A stretch of DNA of 64,000 nucleotides from Hypericum androsaemum. Its lineage: Eukaryota; Streptophyta; Magnoliopsida; Malpighiales; Hypericaceae. Made by a program: the position numbers and the translations under genes. The stretch is from positions 20,161,691 to 20,225,690 of the forward strand of contig OZ023185.1 of NCBI GenBank assembly GCA_963995505.1. Reading direction: 5' to 3'. A model generated the notes under the pieces. The model was not told the origin of the DNA, searched no databases, and saw nothing but the letters and a program-made list of their open reading frames with translations. This document shows, in pieces, positions 22,451 through 32,630 of the stretch; within the stretch, counting starts at the first letter, position 1; each line of letters opens with the position of its first letter.

Positions 22451-24060
22451 TGCTAATGCCGAGATTATTTTTATACCTCAATAACTTTACTTATAAAAAA
22501 AATTCGGTATGGAAGCGAAAATAATATATTTAGAGTCGAGTAATGTTGGACCCTATTTTATGAAGCGAAATAATATATTTTATATTTGTGTAATTTAAAC
22601 ATCAAATATCTCACCAATTGAAATTTGGTAAAACAATGCTAATTGCTTGCCGTCTAATTGTGATACAATGAAGTTAGAGGCAACATCAATCCTCTTCTTT
22701 AGGCTTCAAAACCGGAAAATAAAACTCCCACCTTAAAAAACATGTAGGATACTCGAAGAAAGAGTATTACAAAATTGAAATAATACTGCATTTCCGTACG
22801 GCTGCTGAACCATGATTATTACATGACATAACTACCAAAAATTCCTGCAAGCTACAGCTTTCGAGTATAAAAAACCGGCCAAGAAAAAAAAAATACAAAA
22901 CAGACGAGCTCAGGACTTGATCAGCAACTTCTCAGATTACTCTCCTCGGGAGGAGGGGAGAGAGAGAGCCGCTGTGGTCTCATGATCAGACATTCTTAAT
23001 CACATAGGTAACCAACTGACCTTTTTTACATGTAAAAACACAATTCTCTTTTTTTGCAGTGATTTTGGGAATACAAATTCTTTTGCTTGATAATTCTGTT
23101 ATATTTTCTCATTCTTTTGTACCACTACTCTCCTCAAACAATCATGATATGCTATTTTTTAATATTGTTTCCGGAAGATAATAATATATCTCATCTATTT
23201 ATAATAATAAAAAATAGATGGCAAGAGTTTCATTCTCTTAGAGACGATGAGAGCTACTTCAAGTAATTAGCAAGTTTGAGTGAATTTACGGTACGAGTTC
23301 CTAATTATGGCATCATTTTTTTTTTGTAATGGAAAATATATTTTTTCCGAAGTAACGTTATTGTTCTTGAAAGAAAACATAAAGGCATGGGATAGTTGGT
23401 ACTCTGTAGAAGAATGTAGGAATGGTTATAGCTGCTCTTCAAATGCATTGTCTCCCCCAAACTATCCCATTAAAATAGTAACTAGTAAATTTAACTTGGT
23501 CGAGCATGTAAAGAACGTGGCACATAAGAAGTTGCGATTTCTTTAATAGAATTGAACACTGTCGAATTCGATTTTCAACCAATGTTAATAATAATTAATT
23601 CAGCTCGGTCAATTTCATGAAATTTTTATTATATCTTTATTTTCTTGACAAAGTAGCTCGAGATTGACAATCTCATTCCGAGCAAAAACATGCCGACTAC
23701 TTCGATCCTAAACACCGCACGATCTACGCGTGACATGTTATATTATTTTAGCTGGTTTTAGTGGCTATGCTTGCATGGTAAATCGGGTTTAGGTTTAACC
23801 GAGTACAATTGTCAATCTTGTATGCCTAACCAAAATAATCAACATCTTTTCCTATATGGGCACAAATCTGACCCCAAATCCTAGAACTGCAGTTGCTGCA
23901 AAATCAGGTAAAAATAATTGCCACTATTTCTATACTTGTCCGACTCGAATTTGTATTATTCTGTTCCGTGAACTTGTACTCTTTACTTGATGATCAGGGC
24001 CACAAATACCAGGTTGATCCTTTCTTCGAGAAAGAGCTGGTGGTGAGTTTTTGGGAATTC
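22451..24060. other. Intergenic and presumed promoter of the galactosyltransferase gene
   Basis: AT-rich. A 19-bp phrase, GAAGCGAAATAATATATTT, occurs twice (about 22512 and 22563, the first with one extra A). No gene is supported. The last few hundred bases should contain the promoter and 5' UTR of the downstream GT31 gene, but I see no clear TATA box. Confidence 0.45.
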
Positions 24061-25905
24061 ATGAAGAGGTTGTGGCCGTGGCAAGTAGAGAACGAGGACA
24101 AGAAAATGAGAGGAAAGTCCATTTCCGGGAAAACAATTTTCCTTCTTTGTTGCGCTTGCTTCTTGACAGGATCTCTGTTTAGTGGCCGGACATGGCCGCA
24201 TCCCAATTCCCAAGCCAGCAACGATCAGCACCAAATCTCGGCATTTCCTCGCCACTCTATCAAGCTTCAGGAACTCAAGCAAGATTGCGACCCCAAGCGA
24301 GTAAGTAATATTGCATTATTTAGGTCGAAACTATTTAGTATCCGATACTGATACCATACGTTTCGACTTCGACTAGAAACTGGTCGAGGGAGAATCCGGA
24401 GACATCCTCGGCGAAGTTCAAAGAACGCGTGAAGCCGTCAAGTAAGGAGGAAACATTTTCGTCTCCGAGTTTTTATCTTCGGAGACGAGTCTTACAATAA
24501 TGTTAAATATATGCAGGTCACTTGAGAAAACGATTTCCTCATTGGAAACCGAATTATTACCGGAAAGTATGAGTGGGAAGTCAAAGAACCAGACACTACT
24601 AAAGAAGGCTTTCGTGGTCATCGGGATCAACACCGCGTTTAGCAGCAGAAAACGCCGCGACTCCCTCAGGGATACTTGGATGCCAACTGGTACCTCACTC
24701 GTCCAACAACAACGTGGTAATCTCAACATACTTTTTGAAGCTCCGGCTCGAATAATTTGCATGGGAAAAATATTGCAGGGGAGAAGCTAAAGAAGTTGGA
24801 GAAGGAGAAAGGAGTGGTTATCCGTTTTGTTATAGGACACAGTGCCACGCCCGGTAGCGCCCTCGACAAGGCACTCGACGCCGAGGACGCCGACCACCAC
24901 GACTTCCTCCGGCTCAACCACGTCGAAGGCTACCACGAGCTCTCCACCAAGACCAGATTGTACATTTCCACCGCTGTCTCTATTTGGGACGCCGAATTCT
25001 ACGTCAAGGTTGACGATGATGTGCACCTCAATTTAGGTAAGTAAAATTGTGTCACGCTTTCTGATATGATCCGGCTCGAACTTGGATTAACTTTGGTGGC
25101 AATGGCAGGTTCTTTGCTGAACACACTTGCAAGATACCGGCACAAACCTAGGATCTACATTGGATGCATGAAATCCGGACCGGTCCTCTCTAGAAAGTAA
25201 CTTGCCTTCCTCTTCTATTTTTCTACTTCTATAAATAATCCAATTGGGTTTCGTCCAATTTTTTATGAGTAAAAATTGAATTTCCGTTGGTGGTGGTGGT
25301 GGTGGTAGGGGGATGAAGTATCACGAGCCAGAGTTTTGGAAGTTCGGGGAAGAAGGGAACGAGTATTTTCGGCACGCCACCGGACAACTTTATGCAATTT
25401 CCAGGGACCTTGCAGACTATGTTTCCGTCAATTCGTGAGTAAATTAGTTCCGAAAATAATTTTACTATGATCACAACATACTCGTCAAGTGGCTTATTCA
25501 ATTTTTGTTGTGGCGTGACATTTATTTTAAGCTGGATCAAAATATGTGCAGGCCAATTTTGCATAGGTTCGCAAACGAGGACGTATCGTTAGGCTCGTGG
25601 TTGATTGGTTTGGAGGTTGAACACGTGGACGATCACTCCATGTGTTGTGGGACCCCTCCAGGTAACTATAAATAATTTGATGGTAACTAATTATTAGCAT
25701 TAATCGTAAAAATATTTAAAAATCAATCGGATATATCAAGTCATATTTAACGACAGATTGCGAGCGGAAGGCGAAGTCGGGGAATACGTGCGTGGGATCA
25801 TTCGATTGGAAGTGCAGCGGAATATGCAAGTCCGTGGAGAAGATGAGGGAAATTCACAACACGTGCGGGGAGGAGGAAGGGGCTGTTTGGCACGTGGACC
25901 TTTGA
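24061..25905 (+). CDS. Beta-1,3-galactosyltransferase (GT31, DUF4094 type), about 402 aa
   Basis: Eight exons: 24061-24300, 24377-24441, 24517-24689, 24779-25036, 25109-25196, 25309-25434, 25552-25661, 25757-25905; all GT-AG with consistent phases. A type II Golgi protein: a short basic N-terminus, a membrane anchor ([17 protein letters not shown], about residues 25-41), a stem, then the GT31 domain with [32 protein letters not shown], the metal/UDP-sugar motif [40 protein letters not shown] and CCGTPPDCE. The family adds beta-1,3-galactose to arabinogalactan proteins or N-glycans. Length and exon layout fit Arabidopsis B3GALT-type proteins. Start: ATG 24061 chosen; ATG 24106 (MRGKS) is also possible, and the frame is open upstream to 23893, which would bury the anchor. 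Confidence 0.93.
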
Positions 25906-26329
25906 GATTATGTATGCAATAAAATGGAGGATTGAGGACAATAAAACTGTCTAATTTTGGCTTTTTGTTTTACTATTATCCAGCCAATTTTATAAATGTA
26001 TCGGTTATGATTTGAGAATTGATTTCTTTTACAAAGAGATGTCAGAAATTATAAAAACTAAATTATATGTTTTGAAAAATGATGCTAGATGTGACACTAA
26101 TTATAAGATGTAATGCCAAGCTAATTGCCTACTGGATGTCCAGAATAAAGGACTTTCTTAAACTTTTGACTTTTCTCCTATCCCCCATAACGGGCCGGGC
26201 TCGAGCGTTGGTGACTTTGTGGGCCTTGGTTAGATCCAAACCAGACTCCAACTCAATACAGGCCGGTTCGAACCGTTTGTTTCGTCGGAAAATAAAATAC
26301 TTTACGAGTCTAATTACCCAATTCGTTAA
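25906..26329. other. 3' flank of the galactosyltransferase gene
   Basis: Contains the presumed 3' UTR. No other gene is seen. It ends at the 9-bp duplication bordering the Pack-MULE. Confidence 0.5.
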
Positions 26330-26338
26330 TTTATAAAA

Positions 26339-27580
26339 GGGAAAAAACTAATAAGTCCCAATAGTTTAACATACTCTACTCATAGGTCCAATACTCAGCA
26401 AATAGGTCCCTGCATTTTAAGAAATTGAACTCATTAGTCCTTCGGATATATTTATATCTCAAATAATTACTAAAATACCCTTACCTCAATTAAAACCATT
26501 AAAACATAACCCACGTTAAAACTACTACAGCCTGAACCTTGGCATTTCGGATAATTCCCGGCCAATTCTGAGACAGCCCAAGCCACAACAGCCTAAACCT
26601 TCATGTGACCTTCTTTTTAGGATTTTCGCATACACCAAGCCAACCCCGGCATTTACAATCTGTTCGACGCTTTCCATCTTCCCATCTTTTGCTAACTTAA
26701 GCAACGGAGCCACCCCTCCTTCCTCTATAGTCAACCTCCCGTACCGATCATTGTCCCTCGCCAAGGAAACCAAGGAAGCCGCGGCGTCCGACCTGCCCTC
26801 CAACGAACCCATGTAAAGGATCGCAATCCGCTCTTCGAAAGGCCGCGGCCGGGATGATGATGATCAAGCGCTTCATTAGCCCGCTGGCCCGGCATTTCAA
26901 TGCATTGTCGAGGACTTTTTCGGTGTCGTCAATGATCCGCCTCGTCGGCCGCTCGTAGAGGTCATTGCTGGCTCGCGCGGCCTGTCTTAACATGACCGAA
27001 AGCCGCTGGGACTTGGCCTTGAGCTCTTGGCAGTCTTGCTTGAACGATTGGGCCTCGTCGGCCGATTAGGTCACCTGGTCCGCCATCTGTATCAGGATCT
27101 GTTTTACAATGTCCGCCATTTTGTCCGAAAAGCGGACCCGTAATCGAATTCTCTACACACCTGTTCCTTAATTGCACCTAACGATCATACAACAGAATGA
27201 TTAAAACGTGGTTTACAGAAGATTTTATTACGCCTCCGCCGATGTTAAAGATACGGCTCCGTGCGACAGTGAGCACTTGTAAGCCTACTAAACGTGGGGT
27301 TTCATTGCATTTTCTAGTGCTGAAGACGGGACTTGGGGCAACGTGTTTGTGGGGAGTTCGGTAGTTGATACGGATACGATGTGCGGGGTGATTGGGGATG
27401 CGAGGAATGAAATTCCGATGAGAAATATTGTTTCTTAGAGTGGGATGATCACTGGGTTATTTTTTTATGGTTTTAATTGATGTAAGGATATTTTAGTAAT
27501 CTCATATTGTTATTTGAGACATAAATAGAAATTAATGAATTCAATATATTAAACTATAGGGATTTATGAAATTTTTTTCC
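26339..27580. mobile_element. Pack-MULE carrying an ARO gene fragment, 1242 bp
   Basis: Both ends start GGGAAAAAA/GGAAAAAAA and are imperfect inverted repeats extending about 120-180 bp: CTCAAATAA...TACTAAAATA(C/T)CCTTAC and CAATTAAAACCAT...ATAACCCA occur at about 26458-26520 and, inverted, at about 27460-27520. A 9-bp direct duplication TTTATAAAA flanks the element (26330-26338 and 27581-27589), the length typical of Mutator-like elements. No transposase is present. Between the TIRs lies a broken host-gene fragment (26525-27119) plus a short unidentified coding-like stretch (about 27320-27440). That is the definition of a Pack-MULE. Confidence 0.85.
26525..27119 (-). pseudogene. Captured ARMADILLO REPEAT ONLY (ARO) gene fragment
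   Basis: Read on the - strand from the ATG at 27119 it gives MADIVKQILIQMADQVT, a TAA stop, then SADEAQSFKQDCQELKAK, LRQAARASNDLYERPTRR, GLMKRLIIIIPAAAFR, a frame change, and later GSLEGRSDAAASLVSLARDN and EEGGVAPLLKL. This is the N-terminal part and first armadillo repeats of the plant ARO family, which act in tip growth with a kinesin-linked network. Against the family as I know it, roughly 60 residues after AAAFR and about 17 after DGKME are missing. There is at least one stop and one frameshift, so it cannot make an ARO protein. It lies wholly within the Pack-MULE TIRs. The parental ARO gene is not in this window. Confidence 0.85.
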
Positions 27581-27739
27581 TTTATAAAATTATCTTAATT
27601 GGCCAACTAATTTGCAATTACAAAAAAAAAAACCAAACATTTTCCATCCGTTTAAGCTTCAGATAAAAACAACCATTTGATTACGAACTTAAAATTACAC
27701 ACAATATTGGTCCAATTACAAATACAAATTACAAACGCC

Positions 27740-28351
27740 TCACAAATCATAAGGTTGCTTCCCAGTGAACTTGACCTCAATAGGGCTAACATTCTTCCCG
27801 ATAGACCTCAAGTTTAGACCAACCCCCTGGCGCCCCGGGTTCACCTTCTCGGGGTAAACCCCGTCCTTGGGGTGCAAGTACTGGACCTCCCCACTGGGGA
27901 ACACCCTGTAGAACTGGTACTTGATCTTGTACTTGGACCTGAGCCTGGTCCCTAGGGCAAGGCACTGCTCCTTCCTCGCCAGCTTCAGAAGGTTCGGGCC
28001 TTGCCTCATTATGGCGGCGCCGCCGGTGGGCATCTCGAACACCTGCTCTTTGGGGGAATCCCACGTGATCACGTAGAACTCCTCGACCTGGGCCTTCCTT
28101 AGGAGCCCGCCGGTGCTGCCCCCGAAGATCGGGGACGGGGTAGTGGGGTCTAGCTCCGGTGGGGTGAAGCCCACCGGGGCTTCGACATTGGCGGGGGCGG
28201 TGTCGGGTGTTGCTCCGACCCGGACGGCGCGGTGGGGCTTCTGGGACCGGACGGGGAGGATCGACGGCTGTTGGTGGTGCTTCTTCAACTGGGTGGTGGT
28301 TGGTTTTGGGGTGGAGAGGGTGAAGAGGGAGGCCTGAGTTGCCATTGCCAT
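27740..28351 (-). CDS. psaD: Photosystem I reaction centre subunit II, chloroplastic (PsaD), 203 aa
   Basis: A single intronless frame from the ATG at 28351. Residues 1 to about 45 are a Ser/Thr/Lys-rich chloroplast transit peptide ([21 protein letters not shown]). The mature protein has a flexible acidic/Pro-rich N-terminus ([18 protein letters not shown]) and the conserved PsaD core: [67 protein letters not shown], ending TGKQPYDL. PsaD sits on the stromal side of photosystem I and provides the docking site for ferredoxin. Length and lack of introns match other angiosperm psaD genes. The ATG is in a good context (TTCCATGGC). Upstream (28352-28520, - strand) are CCAAT (in CCAATTGG, about 28498), a GATAA-like box and CTTATCC, but no clear TATA box. 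Confidence 0.97.
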   Translation of the reverse strand: MAMATQASLFTLSTPKPTTTQLKKHHQQPSILPVRSQKPHRAVRVGATPDTAPANVEAPVGFTPPELDPTTPSPIFGGSTGGLLRKAQVEEFYVITWDSPKEQVFEMPTGGAAIMRQGPNLLKLARKEQCLALGTRLRSKYKIKYQFYRVFPSGEVQYLHPKDGVYPEKVNPGRQGVGLNLRSIGKNVSPIEVKFTGKQPYDL

Positions 28352-28560
28352 GGAAGAATGACGAAGATTTTGGATGAGACTATTTCTTGGGTGTTGGTTG
28401 ATTTAGTGGTGGTGGTGTTGTGTATTATGAGATGGAGAAATGGGTTGTTGATTTGGGTGGTGTGGGTTTTGGATAAGGCGAAGATATGTGTTGGGCCAAT
28501 TGGAGCGTCTCATTTGATCCGCAGCCTTACCCACACCTCACTCGCCTATTATCTTCATCT
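28352..28560 (-). promoter_or_regulatory. psaD promoter region, no evident TATA box
   Basis: On the - strand the leader is CA-rich. Upstream lie CCTTATCC (complement of a GGATAA I-box, about 28477-28484), CCAATTGG (about 28497-28504) and AAGATAAT (about 28549-28556). I find no TATAAA at the usual distance. TATA-less, initiator-driven promoters are documented for psaD in tobacco, so this fits but is not proof. Confidence 0.45.
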
Positions 28561-29412
28561 TTTAATTTGTATACTATATACTCATGTATTGATTAATCAA
28601 AATTTGAATTCAGTTGAGTTTTTAAAAGTTTTTTTAACAATTATTTAATATTATAATATTGTCAATAACTTGAATTCGGTATGTAGTTAAACTAGAATAA
28701 TATCTTCGTCAGTTGACAGAAAATCACTTAATTGTTATAGATTAACTAAGTTTTCAATGAAAGATTCTCACCAAAAAACAAAAAAAACTAAGTTTTAAAA
28801 TTTTTAAAATTAAATATTTGTTGATAGAAATTATTCAGATATTTTATTTGGTTGGAATTTAGAGTAGTTAATGTTGTTTGTCTAAATAAACATATTTCCT
28901 CCCTGCCCAATAAACATATACAAATATCTCGTTGTGACCAGTACACTGTACACCGCCTTCTCAACGGCGATTTTTTCGACTATAAGAATTATGATTTAAT
29001 GTTACGCCCTAAACTGGTTAACCCGTACGTTCGTTTCTTTTCTTTCATCACCTTATAATTAATTTTTGTTTTTCTTAAAAAAGAAAGACATGAAAGGTCA
29101 ACCGGTTTATATTTCTTAGTTATTTTAGATCACTCTTTCCTTACCTTATCTGTATATTATTTGACTAGGATGCTTTCCAAAGTTTCGTAAGGTCTCCTGA
29201 GCTGATCAAAAAGTCGTGGGCAGCATCCAAAATTACGTGGGCCTTGCATTCAGAACCCAACCCTCTTATGGGCCTAACAATCAAAGCCCAGAATCGTTTC
29301 TTCTGTATCCACTGCAATTTCGTTTTCCTCTTATGGGCCTGAAATGCTTATTTTATATTTTATAAAATAAACAAAAAAACACACAGCATCTCGCAGTAGG
29401 AACTAAGAACTT
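28561..29412. other. Intergenic, no gene seen
   Basis: AT-rich sequence between the psaD promoter and the 9-bp duplication of the next MULE-like element. No coding frame or repeat recognised. Confidence 0.5.
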
Positions 29413-29674
29413 CTTATATTAGGATTTGGATTCAGGGGACTACATAAAAATCATCACCATGACATGGACTAAATATGAGCCTTTAGATTTGATCAAATTC
29501 TTTTTTATAGATCTGATGGTCAGAATCTATTGAGGGTATTTTCAAGTTTTTATCCAAACACACTCATTAGGGTTCCACCATTTTCCTATATAACTCCACA
29601 CAAAAAATCATCTCTCTATTTATCCCCCCACCACATCCTCGATTCGCCGCCGCCGCCGCCGTCGTCTCCCCGAT

Positions 29675-29699
29675 CCCCCCCCCCCCCCCCCCCCCCCCC
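29675..29699. repeat. 25-bp poly-C tract
   Basis: A pure C homopolymer just after a CCG repeat inside the MULE-like element. Its length is unreliable in sequencing. Confidence 0.85.
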
Positions 29700-29860
29700 A
29701 AACCGGCCCGCCCGCCCGCCCCCCCACGATTCTCCTCCCACGATTGAAGCCCCGTTCGGATATTGAAACGCTTCCCTTTGAAAATTACATTACGCTACCT
29801 TTTTTTTTCCAATATCATTGATCTTTTTTTTTATTCCTCTTCGTAGCTTACATTCTAGTT

Positions 29861-30211
29861 CGAGAAGATGAAACCAATATCATAGTAAAATGAAATCAAT
29901 ATCCGAGAAGATGAAAACCAATATCACGGTGGAATGAAACCAATATCATAGTAGAATGAAACCAATATCCGAGAAGATGAAAACCAATATCACGGTGGAA
30001 TGAAACCAATATCATAGTAGAATGAAACCAATATCCGAGAAGATGGAAACTAATATCATAGTAGAATGAAACCAATATCATAGTACAATGAAATCAATAA
30101 CATAGAAGATGAAAATCAATATCATAGTAGAATAAAACCAATATCGTAGTAGAATGAAACCAATAGCTTAGAAGATGGAAACCAATATCCGAAAAAATGG
30201 AAACCAATATT
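29861..30211 (+). repeat. 22-bp minisatellite, about 16 units
   Basis: The unit reads AAACCAATATCATAGTAGAA plus TG. Variants alternate in a pattern (ATCATAGTAGAATG, ATCCGAGAAGATG, ATCACGGTGGAATG), so part of the array is a higher-order repeat of three units. The same core, in the other orientation and with the same 22-bp period, occurs at 48849-48964. Confidence 0.88.
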
Positions 30212-30342
30212 CTGATACTTGTATTTCCATAAATTGTATTATTTTGCTGATATATTTTTTAATTATTATATTTCTAATATTGTCACTGTCCCTTTCAGTG
30301 GAGATTATCTATGTCCCCACTGAATTTGAACCCCTTATATTA

Positions 30343-31400
30343 GAGCCAAATTAGGGTGGTCATGCCTCGGAATTCACTAGACTGCCGATAATTATTAGTA
30401 GGATTTAATACAAGCTACCATGTATTGGCCATTATCGCTACCGACAAGTCTTTAATTCTTCATTAAATAATACAAGGAAGAAAGGGACACAGTCATTAGC
30501 ATGTGCCCTGAAACTAGTCTTCAAACCTGTTTATTTTCAGATATTACAGCGGTCAATGATTCTTTTTTTTTTTGGGGAAAAACGCACAAACATTTTACTG
30601 ACATCAGGTCGGAAAATTTGTATACAATGGTACATCTAAGTCTGCAGGATGGAAGTAAATACAATTACCCAAAAGTAACCCTAATCTATGCTATTTAGTA
30701 TTTACTAGGCCGATTGGGACTTGATTTTGTGTCCTAAATATAAGATAAAGTTTTTTTTTTGGTAAAAATATATAAGAGAAATCTTACGAAGAGATAATAA
30801 CCTAAGAATATTCCTCATATCCAACACCAAGGATTTAACTTGTCAGAAGATTTGTTTGTTGTAAAAGCGTGGCGTCAATCAGTATCCAGGATAATTTTAA
30901 TTGTTGCATAATCCTTCTAGATGACACTTACAGCAAGGGAGATAGTTCGGAGTTCAGCTTCCAATAGAGAAAAAACAATGACATGATCTTCATGACCTCG
31001 AATAGTAAGGCCTGTGTTGTTAACCATTGCAATCCCAACTGGTGCAAGCGCTCACAACCTCGTGGTACAAGGAATTACTCTCTGTTTAACCAAAAGTCAA
31101 TAACTATAGGCGCTCTTTCATGTCGAAGATTTTTCACGGATTTTAATTCGGTAGGTTTTAAACAAGGCTGTGATTGTAACCTCGTAGTATGAGGAATTTA
31201 ATACCAAGTAGATATAAATATGTACATTTTTTAATATTGAAATGAAAATCAACTTATCAACAAAATAATTACTAACAGTGCACTGAAATCTATTAGTAAA
31301 AGGCTAGTTATTGTTTAATAAAAAAGTCTCGGGTTTGAATATCGAGAACACAACAATGCTAAATATTTAATTGAAAATTTTTATCACCTATTCATGAATT
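30343..31400. other. Intergenic, with a possible RNase H-like remnant
   Basis: Mostly featureless AT-rich DNA. The only protein-like signal is the weak RNase H-type remnant listed separately (about 30820-31045, - strand). A short phrase, AACCTCGTGGTACAAGGAATT, recurs with changes near 31057 and 31178. Confidence 0.45.
30820..31045 (-). pseudogene. Weak RNase H-like (RVT_3 type) fragment
   Basis: One - strand frame reads VGIAMVNNTGLTIRGHEDH, then LLEAELRTISLAVSVI, a stop, and DYATIKIILDTD. This resembles the plant RNase H-like domain found in LINE-derived and Ta11-type proteins (a xxIGxVIRDxxG strand, then an AEAxAxxxGL helix and an ExDS strand). It has stops, no start and no neighbours of the same type. 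Recognition rests on pattern only. Confidence 0.33.
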
Positions 31401-31405
31401 AGTGT

Positions 31406-31880
31406 TGTTGGTATTGGGTTTTACACCCATGATTATCAACAAGCCCACGTGGTGGGCTTATGGGCCACCTCCACCTTTTGAGCGGAAAATTTATGCCACA
31501 TGGCTTCATACATGGGCAAGCTACCAATGGTAGCCTTGCCACATGGAGGCTTAATCACCATTTGGTGATGACAAGAGAAGATGATTTCTCCTCTTTAAAT
31601 AGAGGAAGAAAAAGGTGAGAAGTTCACGAAGGTGAACTTAGACATACATACAAAAAATCAAATTATCAATTTGATCCATGAATTATCGATTTGACTCCGA
31701 GACAGATTAATTCGTAGAAATTGTTCTTACTTCGTTTATACGTGGGTAAGAATTGATCAGTAACAAATCTCTGTTACGATCCTATGGTTGATCTACGCTT
31801 CAACAAGTAAGTGTATTTACGATTTAACGAATTTATTCGTTAAATAATTTAACATTAATTATTTTATAATTTCTTAATTA
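31406..31880 (+). repeat. 5' LTR of copia C, right end deleted
   Basis: Collinear with the 3' LTR from TGTTGGTATTGGG to TTATAATTTCTT. The last 30 or so bases present in the 3' LTR (through AATCATCA) are lost. The deletion runs on through PBS, gag, protease and most of integrase. Confidence 0.85.
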
Positions 31881-31911
31881 TTTAACGAATCTGAGCTATT
31901 TAAGACCGTAG

Positions 31912-32576
31912 AGGTGTGCATCTTACGTCCATTCTACCTCGAGTACATACGGTAAATTAGGACCGAGAGGTAGAAAGAGTGTCTTTATAAGATACTTTGA
32001 AGTATCAAAAGGATACGTGTTCGTGGACGAACTAGAAAATGGACAAGTCACAGAATTTGAATCATAAGATGTCACGTTCTTGGAAAAAGATTTTCTAAAA
32101 TTGGGAGAGTTGGGTAATGATCTTGCCTTATATGAAGTTAATGAGCCAAAATCATCTGGATCACTCCATCCGAGTGGGAGAATTGTGGAGGAAGAAAATC
32201 AAGATTTTCTATCTCCAATTGATCCGGAAGTTCATGATCCATATGATCAACATCATAGTGGGAGTACAATTCCAAACTCCAGCGAGAGTATGGATTTTTG
32301 CTTCAGTGGGAGTACGATTCCAGGTTATGATGAATACATGAGAGATGTTTATCAAAATCAGGAAATTCGTAGAACTAAAAGAACTAGCATTCCACGCCGG
32401 CGATTTGAGATTGAAGGTACTGCAAATACTTTCTTGGTATCATTAAGAAGATATAATAGTCCAAGTGAGATTCTTTTAGCAATCCTACAAGATGAGGATG
32501 AACCTAAGAATATTTTTGACGCTCTATCATCTCATGAGAAGAATGAATGGGGTAAAGCAATGGAGGAAGAGATGGC
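31912..32576 (+). pseudogene. Copia C polyprotein, integrase C-terminal part to RT linker
   Basis: One frame reads CASYVHSTSSTYGKLGPRG, then FIRYFEVSKGYVFVDELENG and EFES, a TAA stop, DVTFLEKDFLKLGELG, and on to DALSSHEKNEWGKAMEEEMA. These are the copia integrase C-terminal region and the variable linker that precedes RT. The frame is cut at the left by the deletion into the LTR and at the right by the telomere/LINE insertion. It continues in the same protein after 37856 (VWELVDLPKGRR). Confidence 0.82.
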
Positions 32577-32616
32577 TTAGGGTTTAGGGTTTAGGGTTTA
32601 GGGTTTAGGGTTTAGG
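32577..32616 (+). repeat. Interstitial telomeric repeat, 5.7 units of TTTAGGG
   Basis: 40 bp of perfect plant-type telomeric repeat with the G-rich strand on the + strand, running toward the LINE. On its left is copia coding sequence (GAGATGGCT), on its right the LINE 5' end (AAGAGATTGCTACC). A 10-bp direct repeat, AGGAAGAGAT, brackets it (32564-32573 and 32614-32623). It lies precisely at the insertion junction. Confidence 0.95.
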
Positions 32617-32630
32617 AAGAGATTGCTACC

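Larger units (their letters stand above)
29422..30333. mobile_element. MULE-like element with minisatellite, copy 1 (912 bp)
   Basis: Ends GGATTTGGATTCAGGGGAC and (inverted) GGGTTCAAATTCAGTGGGGA form imperfect TIRs. The 9-bp direct duplication CTTATATTA flanks it exactly (29413-29421 and 30334-30342). Inside are a TATA-like CCTATATAACTCC (about 29584-29596), a GC-rich stretch with (CCG)n and a 25-bp poly-C run (29675-29699), and a 22-bp minisatellite (29861-30211). No transposase. The TATA plus GC-rich segment looks like a captured gene 5' end, but I cannot identify a donor. A shorter relative lies at 48741-49013. Confidence 0.78.

Noticed and set aside
23893..24060. Upstream in-frame ATG at 23893 for the galactosyltransferase
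   Set aside because: It would place about 56 extra residues before the membrane anchor, unlike the family; the sequence also looks like intergenic AT-rich DNA.
26266..26290. GGTTCGAACC as a tRNA T-arm
   Set aside because: The surrounding bases do not form acceptor, D or anticodon arms.
32564..32623. AGGAAGAGAT direct repeat as the LINE target duplication
   Set aside because: The second copy lies between the telomeric tract and ORF1, not after the A tail, so it cannot be the target-site duplication of the LINE; it may be coincidence or a microhomology.
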